From Paenibacillus pectinilyticus (GTDB taxonomy: Bacteria; Bacillota; Bacilli; Paenibacillales; NBRC-103111), in assembly GCF_001700435.1 (NCBI RefSeq), contig NZ_LYPC01000014.1, positions 868,001 through 932,000 of the forward strand: DNA of 64,000 nucleotides, given 5' to 3'. Position numbers and translations under genes: made by a program. Positions 1 to 9,046 of the stretch are shown here, piece after piece; position 1 is the first letter of the stretch; each line of letters begins with the position of its first letter. Below the pieces are notes generated by a model. It was given only the letters and a program-made list of their open reading frames with translations. It was not told the origin of the DNA and made no database searches.

Positions 1-795
1 GTCTATTTTCCAGACGGTGCAGGCACGATCTATGAGCTGGAAGGAAGAGCAATTCCACTCGCATCACCCGGATTTATTTTTACCCGCCCCGGTGAATCTC
101 ATCGCTATAGGTTCGCACCTGACAAGCCGGTGCGTCATTTATTTGTCCACTTCGATTATGAGGCTTTGCTGCAGGAAGCGCGGTTTTCCTCTTTGCTCGG
201 CGGGGAAGTCATGTTCGCCGAGAACGGGAATATGCTTGTAGCTAACCTCATGAAGCGTATTCTGCGCATGGCCAATGAACAGGCCACAGGCTGGCAAAGC
301 CGGCTGGCGGTCCTGCTTGCAGCGGCACTAGAAGAGCTTTCCGCAAATGCAAGCAGCATGACGGGGAACACGGCACGTGCTATGCCAGCGCCTATTTTGA
401 AAGCGATTGCTTATATGGAGGAGCATCTCGCCGAAGCCATCACCATTGAAGCGATCGCCAGTCAATCTGGCTGGTCGCATGAACATTTTACCCGTATGTT
501 CGTAGCGGCTATGGGCCTTACTCCGAAGCGGATGCTGCTTGAGCGCAGGCTTTTTCGGGCAGAGGAGCTCATGATGCGCGGGGCCGGAACGGTAAAACAG
601 ATTGCCTACTGGGCAGGCTTCGGGGATGAGCATCATTTTTCCAAAATGTATAAACGAATCCGTGGCATTACGGCAACAGCGTACATTGCTCAATGTCAAA
701 ATCCACTTTACCGCCATACGGCAGAGTTAGCCTTTGATTCGGATACCCCGTACCCCCTTAATCGTCATATTCATGTCCAAATGGATATCAAATAA
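1..795 (+). CDS. AraC-family transcriptional regulator, 5' end missing
   Basis: The reading frame is open from the first base, so the N-terminus lies outside the window. The visible part starts in a cupin-like sensor domain (the stretch TRPGESHRYRF is typical of the AraC ligand-binding arm), followed by an alpha-helical linker. Two C-terminal helix-turn-helix units follow: the first around IEAIASQSGWSHEHFTRMF and the second around VKQIAYWAGFGDEHHFSKMY. This is the family's usual order. It probably regulates a sugar or nutrient gene nearby; the co-directional dioxygenase gene begins 93 bases downstream and is the obvious candidate. Family assignment is firm; the effector is unknown. Confidence 0.9.
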   Translation, partial: VYFPDGAGTIYELEGRAIPLASPGFIFTRPGESHRYRFAPDKPVRHLFVHFDYEALLQEARFSSLLGGEVMFAENGNMLVANLMKRILRMANEQATGWQSRLAVLLAAALEELSANASSMTGNTARAMPAPILKAIAYMEEHLAEAITIEAIASQSGWSHEHFTRMFVAAMGLTPKRMLLERRLFRAEELMMRGAGTVKQIAYWAGFGDEHHFSKMYKRIRGITATAYIAQCQNPLYRHTAELAFDSDTPYPLNRHIHVQMDIK

Positions 796-888
796 ACACA
801 TCGTTTAGAGGTTTTGATCCATTGAGAATATCCGCATCTTCTTGCAAAATAAGGGTATAAGCAGGAACTAACTAGGAGGAATTCATAG

Positions 889-1884
889 ATGGGGACATAT
901 TACACACCTAAGTCTAGAGAGCGTCTGGATCGTTATTTGGTTAGTGTCAAAGACTACTCTCACTACCACCGGGAAGGATATCTGATTGTGAAGGGTCTCC
1001 TATCAAAAGAAGACATCGCAGAGCTCTACGACATGGCGGAACGATCACGCTTGAGTAAAGAAAAAGCTCCTTCTTCTGCAACAGGAAATAAGGATGATAA
1101 TCCGTTGAAAGAGGAATTTGCCAAGGCTACCCGCATTCATATGCTCTCGAGATTAGAAGCGGCTGCGGAACGCGGAATGCTCCATCCTCGTATCCTCGAT
1201 GTGACCGAAGCGTTAATCGGGCCGGATATTTATGCCTTGCAATCGATGCTTTTCCTAAATCCGCCTGGTCGAGGTGGCCAAGGATGGCATCAAGATGCCT
1301 GTTACATCAAAACCCACCCGGATACATTAATCGGGGCGTGGATTGCCTTGGAAAAAGCCGATGAGGAAAACGGCTGCTTATGGGTTGTACCTGGCTCAAA
1401 TCATGAACCGATTTATCCACCGGACGGTGTCGGGGGAGGTAACGTTCACGCGTTAAGCGCGTTTGAAGATTTGCATGCGGTGCAGCACGTCAGCCATTTG
1501 GATGACGAAGTGAATACGCTCTCCAAAGTCGCAGCAAACTATCCACCAGCGATTCCGGTGCCGCTAGAACCGGGTGATGTGCTCTTTTTCCACTCACATT
1601 TGCTGCACCGTTCCTATCCGAATCGTACGGAAGATCGCTTCCGTCGGTCGTATGTATGTCATTATTGCAACGCCCGTTCATGGGTACCATGGGATCACGA
1701 TGGCTACGAAGGTGACTCTGGCAACTATCGACAGATCCTGGCACGCGGGCGCACGCAGCTGCCGTATGCAGAGCCTGTATTTGGAACGGAAGTGTTTTTG
1801 GCTGACGAGGATACACAATCCGATAGCGTCTCGATGATGGGGATGGATGATGGCATGATGATGCCTGTAGCTGAGAAGAAATGA
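889..1884 (+). CDS. Phytanoyl-CoA dioxygenase (PhyH) family Fe(II)/2-oxoglutarate oxygenase
   Basis: This 331-residue protein has the PhyH double-stranded beta-helix pattern. The H-x-D iron ligands are His134 and Asp136 in GWHQDACY, the distal His is about residue 240 in LLHRSYPN, and an Arg-rich stretch just after it would bind 2-oxoglutarate. All three iron ligands are present, so it should be active. PhyH relatives hydroxylate very varied small molecules, so the substrate cannot be read from sequence. The ATG follows AGGAGGA by 8 bases. The C-terminus is Met/Asp-rich (about residues 318-328). It lies behind the AraC gene and may be its target. Confidence 0.88.
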   Translation: MGTYYTPKSRERLDRYLVSVKDYSHYHREGYLIVKGLLSKEDIAELYDMAERSRLSKEKAPSSATGNKDDNPLKEEFAKATRIHMLSRLEAAAERGMLHPRILDVTEALIGPDIYALQSMLFLNPPGRGGQGWHQDACYIKTHPDTLIGAWIALEKADEENGCLWVVPGSNHEPIYPPDGVGGGNVHALSAFEDLHAVQHVSHLDDEVNTLSKVAANYPPAIPVPLEPGDVLFFHSHLLHRSYPNRTEDRFRRSYVCHYCNARSWVPWDHDGYEGDSGNYRQILARGRTQLPYAEPVFGTEVFLADEDTQSDSVSMMGMDDGMMMPVAEKK

Positions 1885-1957
1885 GTGGGGTTCCAACGTG
1901 TGAAGGAGAGCTAGGAGATGCTCTTTTGCAGGTAGTACATGGAATTTCTAGGTATCG

Positions 1958-1971
1958 AGAACGTACGTTCT
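1958..1971. promoter_or_regulatory. 14-bp palindrome AGAACGTACGTTCT (LexA-box-like)
   Basis: This is a perfect palindrome. Its core GAAC-N4-GTTC, with GTAC in the centre, fits the core of the Bacillus DinR/LexA SOS box (CGAACRNRYGTTYC), although the outer C and G are absent. The same 12-bp core recurs at 2436-2447 on the other side of the tandem repeat. No SOS gene lies next to it, so LexA binding is only a possibility. It could equally be an operator for another dimeric repressor or part of a repeat element. Confidence 0.45.
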
Positions 1972-2040
1972 AAAATTATGTAGTGAACGCTATACCAACA
2001 TATAGGCTTTACCACCGAAATAATAAGGGGAATTAGGTAT

Positions 2041-2340
2041 CAAGGATACAGGAGAAGTGGACGACCTAGGATAACAGAGAAGTCAGGAGTCTAGGATACA
2101 GGATAAATAGGGGGCCTAGGATAACAGAGAAATCAGGAGTCTAGGATACAGGGGAAGTGGGGGATCTAGGATAGCGGAGAAATTAGGGGTCTAGGATACG
2201 GGAGAAGTGGGGGTCCTAGGATAACAGAGAAATCAGGAGTCTAGGATACAGGAGAAGTAGGCGACCTAGGATAACAGAGAAATTAGGAGTCTAGAATACG
2301 GGTGAAATGGGGGATCTAGGATAACAAAAAAACAGGGAAT
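2041..2340. repeat. Tandem array of twelve 25-bp units (50-bp higher-order repeat)
   Basis: Twelve contiguous units of exactly 25 bp fill this stretch, nearly all starting with CTAGGATA. Two unit types alternate: type A continues ACAGAGAAATCAGGAGT and type B continues CAGGAGAAGTGGGGGAT. The true period of divergence is therefore 50 bp. The first (2041-2065) and last (2316-2340) units are the most degenerate, and a still weaker unit may precede at about 2016-2040. The unit is not a multiple of three and no reading frame spans the array. There are no spacers, so it is not CRISPR. Confidence 0.95.
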
Positions 2341-2434
2341 TCTGATTCCTCATCACGCTTGTTAATTTACAATATTATCCAATTGTGGAACCTTGATACC
2401 TTCCAAACGAGGATAGGCAAACTTCCGCCTTTTG

Positions 2435-2448
2435 GGAACGTACGTTCC
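2435..2448. promoter_or_regulatory. 14-bp palindrome GGAACGTACGTTCC (LexA-box-like)
   Basis: Second copy of the GAACGTACGTTC core, 94 bases beyond the end of the 25-bp repeat array; the first copy lies 69 bases before the array. Only the outermost base pair differs (G:C instead of A:T). The shared 12-bp core at both flanks suggests either a paired binding site or a boundary element of the repeat block. Confidence 0.45.
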
Positions 2449-2559
2449 ACATTAATTCGTTTGTTGTGTTAAGCCAAGGACTCAAATCAATTAATTCTAT
2501 TTCATTCAATACTCAATGCAATTGATTGCATGTTAAACGATGGCTCCGTCTAAGAAAAC

Positions 2560-2605
2560 AGGCTGCTTCAAGTAGATACATCTACTTCTGAGGCGGCCTT
2601 TTCTA
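2560..2605. terminator. Bidirectional terminator-like hairpin
   Basis: A long stem (AGGCTGCTTCA-AGTAGA paired with TCTACTTCTGAGGCGGCCT, including G-T pairs) closes over a short ACA-type loop. TTTTCT follows on the plus strand and TGTTTTCTT on the minus strand. It insulates the hydrolase promoter downstream from the repeat region. No gene obviously ends here. Confidence 0.65.
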
Positions 2606-2652
2606 TTTGCTTTATAAGTTAAATATGCATAATGATCTACAATTTAATTTAA

Positions 2653-2708
2653 TTGACCTCAAAATGTTTGGATTGTATACTAAATATACATAAATGAAAA
2701 GGCTTACA
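2653..2708 (+). promoter_or_regulatory. SigA promoter with GntR-type operator on the -10 box and a cre-like site
   Basis: The -35 TTGACC (2653-2658) and -10 TATACT (2676-2681) are separated by 17 bases. The -10 box is embedded in TTGTATACTAA (2673-2683), a near-palindrome of the FadR/GntR type, so a bound repressor would block RNA polymerase. TGAAAAGGCTTACA (2695-2708) falls in the initially transcribed region and matches the CcpA cre consensus except for the central C. The same three-part arrangement recurs at 8803-8858 before the ABC transporter. Confidence 0.72.
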
Positions 2709-2792
2709 ATTTATATAGGAGGTGAATAGTCACCAAAACTTGCGCAAGTAGTCTACGTAATTTGTCTTCGTATCTAAACAATTGGAGGATCA

Positions 2793-5780
2793 ATGATGCT
2801 ACCTAAAAAAGTGAAAAGTGTACTGATGGCTATCGGCTTACTTACTGTCTTAATGGTTTCCGTCATCTTGCTTCCAATGGGGAAAGCTTACGCGACGCCT
2901 ACACAGGTGAATGACAATAGTGGAACGATTACCTACTCAGGGTCATGGACCTACGACAATACAGGCGCCAGTGGCTATGTCAATAGCGACCAGCATTATG
3001 CCAGTACGTCGGGGAACTATGCACAGTTTACATTTACGGGAACTTCGATCAAATGGATAGGTCCTAGGAATGTCGATTGCGGTAAATCCGATGTGTATAT
3101 TGATGGTGTCTATGATTCTTCAATTGACATGTATGCCTCCTCATGGCTGAAACAACAGGTCTTGTTTAGTAAAACAGGGCTGTCGAATGCCTCGCATACG
3201 ATTAAAATCGTCGTGACCAATACGAAGAATGCGTCTGCCAGCGGCTACTATTCTTCCATTGATGCTTTTGAATATGATACTGTGATCAATTCTGTAGGTA
3301 ATGGCTCGTTCGAAGCGGGTTCAGGCACAGCAGCAACAGGTTGGAGTCTCGGCACCAACCATGCCAGAGCGAATGATAAAGCACATGATGGCAGCTACTC
3401 GTTGAAATCGACGGCGACATCGACGGCAGTTTCCAGTACAACCGTCGCGGTTACGGCGAATACGACTTACAAGCTGTCTGTTTGGATTTATAAGAACAAT
3501 AATCAAGGTGTCGCCTATGTCGATATGAACGATGTTGCTGGCGAAGCGCAAATTGGTGTTTCTAGCGGAGCTGGCGGCGGGCAGTGGGTTTACAGTGAGG
3601 ATATCTGGAATAGCGGCGCTGCAACCAGCATAACGCTCCGCTGTGTAACGGATAATAGTCCAACGGATGCGATCTGGTTCGATGACATCCAATTAGTGGC
3701 GCTGACAGCTGGGCCATCTTGGAGTTTAAGTACATCAGATACGAGTCTCGTTCTGAGCGAAACAAATGCCGGACCTCTGGTCGCTTCGCTCAAAAATCCG
3801 ACGCAAAATTTCAACTGGGCTTCGACGGCAACGACTGTCCCTTTGCTTAGTAGGGTGGATATTGGGGCGACAGCTTATACGCCGAATTGGGTATATGCCA
3901 GTGCAGCGGTAGACACAACCTTGGGAACGAAAGTAACCCTGACCTATAACAGCACGACACCAGCCCTGCAGCTCAAGTCGATATGGTTGGCCAAACCTGG
4001 TGTGGGTCCAGTTACGCATACAATGACAATTCAAAATAATACGGGTAGTGTCATTACCGTTTATCCACAAGAATCCATGGATGTCAGTCTTAAGGGCACG
4101 GTAGATCCCGTCTTGTGGCGTTTTAATAAAGATGCTGCAGCTCCGAATGCGACTGGTGTGTTTAAGGATACGTTGACCAACGGGTCGAATATTACCGCCA
4201 TGACGGATTCCAAAGCGAACAGTGCAGGGGACAACGATAATATTCCGCTGGTTTACCTAGACAATGGAGGAACGCACGGAGTGTATGTGGCGTGGGAGTG
4301 GCCACATGGCAGGATCAACGTAACGGCAAGCGGTTCAACGCCGGTTACGACTAGAATCAAAGCGGGTGTCAATACGGATTTTAAAACAGACATTCCCGTT
4401 TCAGGTGTATTTAATGTCCCAACCGCATACATCGGAACCTACAATGGCACCGTTGATGATGGCTCGAATAGTTTTAAGAAATGGCAATTCAATTATAATA
4501 TTCCGGCAGAAATGCGAACGAATACAGCAGAGCCTTTCGTGCAAGTGAACGCGCCGAACGGAGCGGCGAATGCTGCCTATTATCCGTATGGCGCCCAATA
4601 TGAGGCTCCGCTGACGACGTATTTGAATTCATCGCCAACACCAACCAGCTATGGCATTCAATCCATCGTTCAGGATTATGGGTGGTGGGTTGCGAATCAT
4701 GAGGGGGATTGGCAGGCAGACCCGACCAATTGGCCGAGCGGCAGCGTGGCTAGTTCTGGAGCGCTCATGCATACCAAAGGGCTGAAATTCAACTTGTATT
4801 TCTTGCTTCATGATGCACTGGATAATGATCCGAATGCCTTAACCTCCATTGGGCCAAATGCGCATCCGACTTGGTTCTCCAACCGAAATATCGATGGCTA
4901 CGGAAACTCGGTTGATTTGGGGGATACATCAGCTGTCGCGTGGCTGCAAACGAGATTAGCTTCCTTAATGACCACGTATCATGTGGACACGTTCCGCAAT
5001 GATTTTGAACCTATTGCTTATACGAGTAATCAAATCAATCGCCATAAATATGGCACAGATACGATGTACTGGAACGCGACGGGCTTCTATGAACTGCTGG
5101 ATTATTTGTATGCGAACATTACCGCCTTCCGATACGAAAATTGTAATGCCGGCGGCAATCTGAAGGATTTTGCCACGTTGAAACGTTCCAGTGTGGTGTA
5201 TTCAACAGATGTCTATGATCCTTTATCGAATCGCAAAGTGTTCTATGATGCTTCCTACGCGATACCTTCCTTGCAGTTGCAACAGCCAGGGGATATCAAT
5301 ACGAGCTGGGGAACGGGGACAGACAAAGATTATGCGTTCCGCAGCTTCTTGCTAGGGGTTCCGCATAATTCGGAGTCGACTGCCGGAGCTTCTGGGGCTT
5401 TTACCGCCGATACGCTGACGTTTATGAACAAATACTACAACCTTTATAATTCGAGTATCAAACCGCTAGTGCGCAATGCGAATTTGTATCACATTCTGCC
5501 AAGACCGGATGGCACGAATTGGGATGGCATCCAATACTTCGATCCTAACACGTCGAATGCGATTAAAGGCGCGGTGTTCCTCTTCATGCCTACAAATGCA
5601 GGCGGAAATACGAAGAACATTAAGTTCATGGGCCTAAATCCAACGACGACCTACACGCTGGAGTTCGCTGATCGTACGGCTCAGAACACAACAGCAACAG
5701 GTGCAACACTAATGAGCACAGGACTGAATGTGACTTTCACAGGAACAGGGAAAGCATCGGATATCATTTGGATTAAGTAA
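2793..5780 (+). CDS. Secreted multidomain alpha-galactosidase-like glycoside hydrolase (clan GH-D)
   Basis: A 995-residue exported protein. Residues 1-34 are a signal peptide ending in AYA, followed by a jelly-roll module of about 130 residues (36-167), also found in the next gene. A CBM4/9-like module (about 170-302, GNGSFEAGSG to WFDDIQLV), a beta-sandwich and a (beta/alpha)8 barrel follow. Clan GH-D signs are D628-YGWW, the putative nucleophile Asp737 in FRNDFEP, and ENCNAGG at 782-788; STDVYD just after may supply the acid/base Asp. It should release alpha-linked galactose-like residues outside the cell. A second ATG at 2796 is better spaced from GGAGG. The sugar specificity is inferred, not visible. 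Confidence 0.82.
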   Translation: MMLPKKVKSVLMAIGLLTVLMVSVILLPMGKAYATPTQVNDNSGTITYSGSWTYDNTGASGYVNSDQHYASTSGNYAQFTFTGTSIKWIGPRNVDCGKSDVYIDGVYDSSIDMYASSWLKQQVLFSKTGLSNASHTIKIVVTNTKNASASGYYSSIDAFEYDTVINSVGNGSFEAGSGTAATGWSLGTNHARANDKAHDGSYSLKSTATSTAVSSTTVAVTANTTYKLSVWIYKNNNQGVAYVDMNDVAGEAQIGVSSGAGGGQWVYSEDIWNSGAATSITLRCVTDNSPTDAIWFDDIQLVALTAGPSWSLSTSDTSLVLSETNAGPLVASLKNPTQNFNWASTATTVPLLSRVDIGATAYTPNWVYASAAVDTTLGTKVTLTYNSTTPALQLKSIWLAKPGVGPVTHTMTIQNNTGSVITVYPQESMDVSLKGTVDPVLWRFNKDAAAPNATGVFKDTLTNGSNITAMTDSKANSAGDNDNIPLVYLDNGGTHGVYVAWEWPHGRINVTASGSTPVTTRIKAGVNTDFKTDIPVSGVFNVPTAYIGTYNGTVDDGSNSFKKWQFNYNIPAEMRTNTAEPFVQVNAPNGAANAAYYPYGAQYEAPLTTYLNSSPTPTSYGIQSIVQDYGWWVANHEGDWQADPTNWPSGSVASSGALMHTKGLKFNLYFLLHDALDNDPNALTSIGPNAHPTWFSNRNIDGYGNSVDLGDTSAVAWLQTRLASLMTTYHVDTFRNDFEPIAYTSNQINRHKYGTDTMYWNATGFYELLDYLYANITAFRYENCNAGGNLKDFATLKRSSVVYSTDVYDPLSNRKVFYDASYAIPSLQLQQPGDINTSWGTGTDKDYAFRSFLLGVPHNSESTAGASGAFTADTLTFMNKYYNLYNSSIKPLVRNANLYHILPRPDGTNWDGIQYFDPNTSNAIKGAVFLFMPTNAGGNTKNIKFMGLNPTTTYTLEFADRTAQNTTATGATLMSTGLNVTFTGTGKASDIIWIK

Positions 5781-5827
5781 GGATAAGGGCTGAGATTTGA
5801 AATAACAAAGTGGACGGTGACGAATTG

Positions 5828-8617
5828 ATGGCAAAGTTTATGGGGAAAAGAAGGTTAACCGCTCTTGTTTTATTTCTTGCTGTTGTTTTGATTGTGGCTA
5901 CATTTCCGCTGACCAAAGCTTTCGCAACGCCGACACAGGTGAATGATACGAGTGGATCGATTACGTATTCGGGCGCGTGGACTTATGATAATGCGACCGT
6001 ATCCGTCGGATACTATAGCAATGATCAACATTATTCAAGTACGAATGGCAACTATGCGCAGTTTACATTTACGGGTACATCCATTCAGTGGATTGGTCCC
6101 AAAAATGTGGATTTAGGCATCACGCAGGTATACATTGACGGTGTTTTGAGTGCATCTGTGGATATGTATGCCTCCTCCTGGTTAAAGCAGCAGGTTCTCT
6201 ACAGCAACACATCACTATCGAATGCGAGTCATACGATCAAATTGGTCGTAACGAATACGAAGAATGCAGCCTCCTCCGGTTACTACTCTTCGGTAGATGC
6301 ATTCAGCTATGATGCGCCAGTCGTAACTACGACGTTAACAACGGTTCACGATACGGATCCGGGAATTACTTACTCAGGAACATGGACTTACGGGTCAGCC
6401 GCAGGTTATGAGAACAGTGATCAGCACTATTCCAATACGAATGGGAGTTATGCACAATTTACGTTTACCGGTACGGCGATTCAATGGATCGGCCCCAAAA
6501 ATGTCGATTGCGGCATATCCGACGTGTATATAGACGGTGTTAAAGTGGCGTCTGTCGATATGTATGCCAGCACTTTGCGTATGCAGCAGGTCCTCTACAG
6601 CAATACCAATTTGACCAATGCTAGTCATACAATCAAAGTGGTTGTGACCAATACGCGAAATTCGGCGAATACGATGAATTATTATTCATCGATTGATGCG
6701 TTTTTGTATGGATCGCCAGGAACGGCTCCAACTTGGAATTTAAACACCACAGATACGAATTTAACGTTGACACTAGCTGGGAATCAACCTGCGATCACGC
6801 AATTGAAAAATCCAACGCAAAACTGGAACTGGACGCCGACAACAACGATCGTGCCTCTGATGAACAGAGTGACGGTGGGTTCGACGCCCTACACCTTGAA
6901 TTGGGTGTACCAGGATGCCACGGTGGACACTACGAGTGGAACGAAAGTGACGTTACGGTTCACAAGCACGTCACCTGCCTTAGAATTGAAGTCGATCTGG
7001 TGGGCGCGCCCAGGTGTTGGACCGGTCGAGGAGAGCGTGACGATCCAGAATAATACGGGCAGTAACGTGACCTATAATCACGCGGATGTCCTGTCTAACG
7101 ATTTCACTGTTAGCGCAGATAATACCGTGACGCTGAACCGCTATGATCGAGCAAGTGTGAATCCGAGCGCTTCAGGCGTGTATCAGGACGTATTTGCTGC
7201 GAATACGAATGTGGCTTCGACAGTTGCGAATGATTTCAACACGGGACCGTGGGTATTGCCCTATGAAATGCTGGACAGAGGAGCGGTGCATGGACTCTAT
7301 TTGGGTTACGTGTGGGATTTCGGGAAAATCATGAACTCAACGTCAGGCAATGCGCTGCAAATCCGCAATCAGTTCTATCTTGGTGATTCCGGCAGCGTTA
7401 CCGAAGCTTCGGGGAAAATATTTAATGTGCCAGGGATGTTCTTCGGGACTTATAAGGGAGACACCGATACGGGCAGTAATGCGATGAAGAAATGGTTCTG
7501 GAATTATAAAATGACGCCAACTCTGAAAGCGAATACCAATGAACCGCTTGTGGAATACGATGTCAACTATTATAGCGAAGCTTCGATTAATACCTTTTTG
7601 ACGACAGATCCGATCAACACCTGGGGCGTTGAATTGGCCAAAGAGGATGCATGGTGGACGAGTGATGTGTATACGGACCCTAACTTTGGCTGGGCATGGA
7701 CACCGAATACGACGAATTGGCCTAACGGATTTAACCTCGGTACGACGATTCACAATAAAGGCATGCTGCTCTCGCTCTATATGGGCAATCGCTATCAGCA
7801 CAATGATTTAGCCACACAGGCAGGTAGAGATGCGGAGAAAGCTGCGTTGTTAACTCGATATGATAATTATCATTATGATTACTGGCGTAGTGATATGGAG
7901 TCAGAGAATACGAATGATTACTTGAGTCATGAAGGTTTCTTGGAAGTGTTGGACTATATGATTGGCAATCGAGCTGGTTTCCGTTGGGAGAACTGCAGTG
8001 CGGGCGGATCGAAGAAATCATTTGATTTCCTGCAAAGGCAAACCGTGATGACCACCGAGGACTCAGGCAATAGTCCAGGATCAGTTGAGAATTATCGCAG
8101 AGCATTCTATGCGAACTCATTCATGATTAATTCGATCCAAATGAAAGCGGATAATCTGGATTACACGATCAATACGCCGACTTTTGCCAATTATGAATTC
8201 AGAACGGGCTTCCTCTCTGCTTGGATGTATGGCAATCCTTCCAATGCGTCGACGGTGCAACCAGCCGTTTACCAAGCGAATATTGCCCTGTATAAGAGCA
8301 AACAAAGACCGATCCTAAGAGGGGCGGACGTGTATCACATTTTACCTATCGCAGATGGTGTGAATTGGGATGGTATGCAATATTTCAATACTTCTCTAAA
8401 TAAGGGCTCCGTGCTGCTTTTCCATCCAAGTGCAAGCGCGCCGACATCCAAAATCATCAAACTCAAAGGCTTGGATAGTGCTGCCACATATACGATAACA
8501 TTCCAAGACCGAACAGCTCAGAACACAACGATGACAGGTGCGGATTTGATGAATAACGGGATTAATGTGACGGGAATGACGGGGGATTACGCCTCGGAAA
8601 TCATGTGGATTAACTAA
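5828..8617 (+). CDS. Secreted multidomain alpha-galactosidase-like glycoside hydrolase (clan GH-D), paralogue
   Basis: An exported protein of 929 residues. After a signal peptide ending in AFA come two tandem copies of the jelly-roll module seen once in the upstream protein, then a beta-sandwich and a GH-D barrel. The putative nucleophile is Asp689 in YWRSDMES and ENCSAGG is at 721-727; MTTEDSGN may hold the acid/base. The CBM4/9-like module of the neighbour is absent. It lies about 50 bases downstream of the first hydrolase, probably in the same transcript. I start at ATG 5828 (GGTGA 7 bases upstream); an in-frame GTG at 5810 would add six residues without a clear ribosome site. Confidence 0.82.
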   Translation: MAKFMGKRRLTALVLFLAVVLIVATFPLTKAFATPTQVNDTSGSITYSGAWTYDNATVSVGYYSNDQHYSSTNGNYAQFTFTGTSIQWIGPKNVDLGITQVYIDGVLSASVDMYASSWLKQQVLYSNTSLSNASHTIKLVVTNTKNAASSGYYSSVDAFSYDAPVVTTTLTTVHDTDPGITYSGTWTYGSAAGYENSDQHYSNTNGSYAQFTFTGTAIQWIGPKNVDCGISDVYIDGVKVASVDMYASTLRMQQVLYSNTNLTNASHTIKVVVTNTRNSANTMNYYSSIDAFLYGSPGTAPTWNLNTTDTNLTLTLAGNQPAITQLKNPTQNWNWTPTTTIVPLMNRVTVGSTPYTLNWVYQDATVDTTSGTKVTLRFTSTSPALELKSIWWARPGVGPVEESVTIQNNTGSNVTYNHADVLSNDFTVSADNTVTLNRYDRASVNPSASGVYQDVFAANTNVASTVANDFNTGPWVLPYEMLDRGAVHGLYLGYVWDFGKIMNSTSGNALQIRNQFYLGDSGSVTEASGKIFNVPGMFFGTYKGDTDTGSNAMKKWFWNYKMTPTLKANTNEPLVEYDVNYYSEASINTFLTTDPINTWGVELAKEDAWWTSDVYTDPNFGWAWTPNTTNWPNGFNLGTTIHNKGMLLSLYMGNRYQHNDLATQAGRDAEKAALLTRYDNYHYDYWRSDMESENTNDYLSHEGFLEVLDYMIGNRAGFRWENCSAGGSKKSFDFLQRQTVMTTEDSGNSPGSVENYRRAFYANSFMINSIQMKADNLDYTINTPTFANYEFRTGFLSAWMYGNPSNASTVQPAVYQANIALYKSKQRPILRGADVYHILPIADGVNWDGMQYFNTSLNKGSVLLFHPSASAPTSKIIKLKGLDSAATYTITFQDRTAQNTTMTGADLMNNGINVTGMTGDYASEIMWIN

Positions 8618-8629
8618 TTACATTGGACG

Positions 8630-8682
8630 GAGGGCCTCATAATCGATTGCTTAAGGCAAGTGATTGTGGGGCTCTTTTTTTT
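8630..8682 (+). terminator. Rho-independent terminator of the hydrolase pair
   Basis: GAGGGCCTCATAATCGATTGC pairs imperfectly with GCAAGTGATTGTGGGGCTC, followed by eight T residues. It begins 12 bases after the second hydrolase stop codon. Confidence 0.8.
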
Positions 8683-9046
8683 GTTGACATAAATATATAA
8701 TTGTATACCTAAAATATAACATTAATTGTTAATTCATAAATAAGTTTTTCATCATATGAAAAATTCAACATTTTATGATAATAATTTGACAATATAATTG
8801 TGTTGACTACAATGATTTAAAATTGTATACTAAATTTATAGAAATGAAAGAGCTTACATCGTGTCCCGCGCTATTCTACCTCCTAGATCTCACAGATTAA
8901 ATTCACCAGCTTTACTACGAAAACGATGCTTAAATTATATTTTTGTAAAGGCTTACAAAAGGCTTCTTTTGGATGTATGATCGTTAATAATTCCAATAAC
9001 GTCACGTTATTGTCGTTATATAAATGAAAATCAGGAGGGTTTAAGA
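8683..9046 (+). promoter_or_regulatory. Complex promoter/operator region of the ABC importer
   Basis: This 364-bp AT-rich leader has no gene. The main promoter is TTGACT (8803-8808), 17 bases, TATACT (8826-8831). The -10 lies inside TTGTATACTAA (8823-8833). A second, overlapping promoter TTGACA (8786-8791), 16 bases, TACAAT (8808-8813) is possible. A further operator-like TTGTATACC is at 8701-8709. Two cre-like boxes, TGAAAGAGCTTACA (8845-8858) and TGTAAAGGCTTACA (8945-8958), start exactly 100 bp apart. The segment from -35 through the first cre-like box closely resembles 2653-2708, so importer and hydrolases are probably co-regulated. Confidence 0.7.

Larger units (their letters stand above)
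1885..2792. other. 908-bp non-coding block: palindromes, tandem repeat, terminator, promoter
   Basis: No convincing gene is present. In order it holds a weak 5-bp hairpin before CTCTTTT after the dioxygenase stop, a GAACGTACGTTC palindrome, a 300-bp tandem repeat, a second copy of the palindrome, AT-rich spacer, a rho-independent-terminator-like hairpin, and the promoter/operator of the first secreted hydrolase. Each element is listed separately. Confidence 0.85.

Noticed and set aside
2041..2340. CRISPR-like array
   Set aside because: The 25-bp units are directly adjacent with no unique spacers, and no cas genes are near.
7343..7801. 152-codon minus-strand frame inside the second hydrolase
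   Set aside because: Codon-level shadow of the hydrolase gene; no ribosome site and no recognisable domain.
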